This document shows, in pieces, positions 5,781 to 7,307 of a stretch of DNA of 7,307 nucleotides. Made by a program: the position numbers and the translations under genes. The stretch lies in the NCBI GenBank assembly GCA_038223055.1, contig JBBRHF010000198.1, positions 1 to 7,307 on the forward strand. The letters run 5' to 3'. Position 1 is the first letter of the stretch. The number at the start of each line of letters is the position of its first letter. This DNA comes from JBBRHF01 sp038223055. GTDB taxonomy: Bacteria > Actinomycetota > Actinomycetes > JACCUZ01. The notes beneath the pieces are model-generated. The model made no database searches. It was not told the DNA's origin and saw only the letters and a list, made by a program, of their open reading frames with translations.

Positions 5781-7307
5781 GTGATCATGCAGACGAGCCC
5801 GGACCCCACGCCGGATCCCAGCCTGCCGCCGTTCCCCGACGAGCTGGTCACCCGCGCACCAGTGCGCTTTGTCGAGCTGCCGCGCGGCGCCGGCACCGCG
5901 GCACTGATCACCCTGGACAACGGCAGGGACCACACCAAGCCCACGACCTTCGGCCCGCGGGGCCTGCGCAACATCGACGCTGCGATCGAGCAGGCCACCG
6001 CGCGCGACGGCGTGGTCGCGATCCTGGTCACGGGCAAGCCGTTCATCTTCGCCGTCGGCGCCGACCTCAAGGTGATGCAGGCCGACGCCACGCCCCAACA
6101 GGCAGCGACCTACCTGGGGCTGGGCCACCGGGTCTTCCGCAAGCTGCGCGAGTCCGCCGTGCCGACGTTCGCGCTCGTCAACGGAGCGGCGATGGGCGGC
6201 GGCCTAGAGATAGCGCTGCACTGCCACTACCGCACCATCTCCTCCGGGGTGCCCGCGCTCGCCCTCCCCGAGTGCTTCCTGGGCCTGGTCCCCGGCTGGG
6301 GTGGCAGCCAACTGCTCCCCCAGCTGGTCGGGGCCGACCGCGCCGTTACCGTGATCGTCGAGAACCCGTTGAACCAGAACAGGATGCTCCGCGGGCCGCA
6401 GGCACTCGCGCTGGGCATCGCCGACGTCATGTTCGAGCCCGCCGACTTCCTGGAGGAGTCGCTGAGCTGGGCGGCTTCGGTGGTGCGCGGCGACGTCACC
6501 GTCGCGCGCCCACAGGTCGACACCGGGGAGGAGACCTGGTCGGCCGCCCTGGCCCGCGGCCGGGCCATCGCGGACCAGAAGGTGCACGGTGCCGCTCCCG
6601 CGCCCTACGCAGCCCTCGATCTGATCGAGCTCGCGCGGACCGCGTCCTACGACGAGGGGACGGCAGCCGAGCGGCGCGCTCTCGGTGCGCTCGCGGCCAG
6701 GGCGGAGCTGCGTTCCGGGCTCTACTCCTTCGACCTGGTCCAGCGCCGGACCAAGCGACCGGCCGGGGCACCCGATCCGGCCCTGGCGCGGCCCGTCACC
6801 AAGGTCGGCGTCGTCGGAGCCGGGCTGATGGCCGGGCAGCTGGCGCTGCTGTTCGCCCGCCGCCTCCAGGTGCCGGTGGTGCTCACCGACCTCGACCAGG
6901 ACCGGGTGGACAAGGGCGTCGGCTACGTCCACGCCGAGATCGCCACGCTGCGGGCCAAGTCACGCATCTCCGCTGACCTCGCCAACCGGCTCACGGCACT
7001 CGTCACCGGCTCGGTCGAGACGACCGCCTTCGCCGACGCGGACCTCGTGATCGAGGCGGTGTTCGAAGAGATGAAGGTCAAGGCCCAGGTCCTGGCCGAC
7101 GTCGAGGCGGTGGTCGGACCCGAATGCCTCATCGCCACCAACACCTCCTCGCTGTCGGTCACCGAGATGGCGTCCCGATTGACCCACCCCGAGCGGGTCG
7201 TGGGGCTGCACTTCTTCAACCCCGTCGCCATCCTCCCGCTGCTCGAGGTCGTGCGCGCCGATGCCACCGACGACGCCACCCTCGCCACGGCCTTCGCCGT
7301 CGGCAAG
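5781..7307 (+). CDS. fadB: 3-hydroxyacyl-CoA dehydrogenase / enoyl-CoA hydratase, FadB (partial, runs off right edge)
   Basis: This multifunctional beta-oxidation alpha subunit hydrates trans-2-enoyl-CoA and then oxidises L-3-hydroxyacyl-CoA with NAD+, passing the product to the thiolase encoded just upstream. The 509 visible codons are open to the window end. The crotonase domain covers about 28-220: VGAD (92-95), VNGAAMGGGLE with Glu143, and LPECFLGLVPGWGG with Glu164, the two hydratase glutamates. The dehydrogenase domain starts near residue 340: GVVGAGLMAG gives the GxGxxxG NAD loop (G346, G348, G352), Asp370 follows at the end of the second strand, NTSSLSV precedes the active site, and HFFNPV carries catalytic His477. 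The C-terminal dehydrogenase part is beyond the window. The GTG at 5781 is chosen because GGGAG (5767-5771) lies nine bases before it; an ATG at 5787 is the alternative. The first 20 residues are a Pro/Asp-rich extension. The two-base gap to fadA implies translational coupling. Confidence 0.93.
   Translation, partial: MIMQTSPDPTPDPSLPPFPDELVTRAPVRFVELPRGAGTAALITLDNGRDHTKPTTFGPRGLRNIDAAIEQATARDGVVAILVTGKPFIFAVGADLKVMQADATPQQAATYLGLGHRVFRKLRESAVPTFALVNGAAMGGGLEIALHCHYRTISSGVPALALPECFLGLVPGWGGSQLLPQLVGADRAVTVIVENPLNQNRMLRGPQALALGIADVMFEPADFLEESLSWAASVVRGDVTVARPQVDTGEETWSAALARGRAIADQKVHGAAPAPYAALDLIELARTASYDEGTAAERRALGALAARAELRSGLYSFDLVQRRTKRPAGAPDPALARPVTKVGVVGAGLMAGQLALLFARRLQVPVVLTDLDQDRVDKGVGYVHAEIATLRAKSRISADLANRLTALVTGSVETTAFADADLVIEAVFEEMKVKAQVLADVEAVVGPECLIATNTSSLSVTEMASRLTHPERVVGLHFFNPVAILPLLEVVRADATDDATLATAFAVGK

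Noticed and set aside
6814..6843. FadB NAD-binding loop GAGLMAGQ instead of GAGTMGAG
   Set aside because: GxGxxxG is preserved, and similar GLMxxQ forms occur in actinobacterial FadB as far as I recall.

Overview
The window is high-GC DNA with GTG starts, strong G/C bias at third codon positions and protein families typical of an actinobacterium. The FadA and FadB sequences resemble Streptomyces/Nocardioides-type proteins; I cannot place the organism more precisely without a search.

Layout: (1) Positions 1-52 on the minus strand look like the first 17 codons of a gene that runs off the left edge, probably an IS66-type transposase. (2) Positions 53-1030 hold no gene I can recognise: only a short ORF behind a very good Shine-Dalgarno sequence, small inverted repeats and one short direct repeat. 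It reads like debris or a long intergenic region beside a mobile element. (3) A ribonuclease D gene (1085-2395) starts at a GTG that sits exactly where a leaderless transcript would begin. (4) An iron-uptake pair follows: the FTR1/EfeU permease (2450-3343) and a lipoprotein with two cupredoxin-like domains (3401-4168). They are preceded by a near-consensus DtxR/IdeR iron box (2388-2406) that contains the stop codon of the RNase D gene. (5) A decayed minus-strand fragment of an EntS-like MFS exporter lies at 4229-4456, followed by a GC-rich hairpin. (6) The fatty-acid beta-oxidation pair fadA-fadB starts at 4561, behind an imperfect palindrome and a perfect AGGAGG. fadB runs off the right edge after 509 codons.

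How the genes work together: EfeU and the lipoprotein probably form an iron-repressed elemental iron importer. It is reduced compared with the classical EfeUOB system: the lipoprotein has the EfeO-type cupredoxin domain but not the M75 (HxxE) domain, and no DyP peroxidase (EfeB) gene is present in the window. FadA (thiolase) and FadB (enoyl-CoA hydratase/3-hydroxyacyl-CoA dehydrogenase) are translationally coupled and should form the multienzyme complex that completes each round of beta-oxidation. RNase D is an unrelated RNA-processing housekeeping gene. The iron pair and the MFS remnant look like a small iron-related cassette between two housekeeping units.

The most interesting signals are the reduced, duplicated-cupredoxin iron system and the iron box that overlaps the upstream gene's stop codon.
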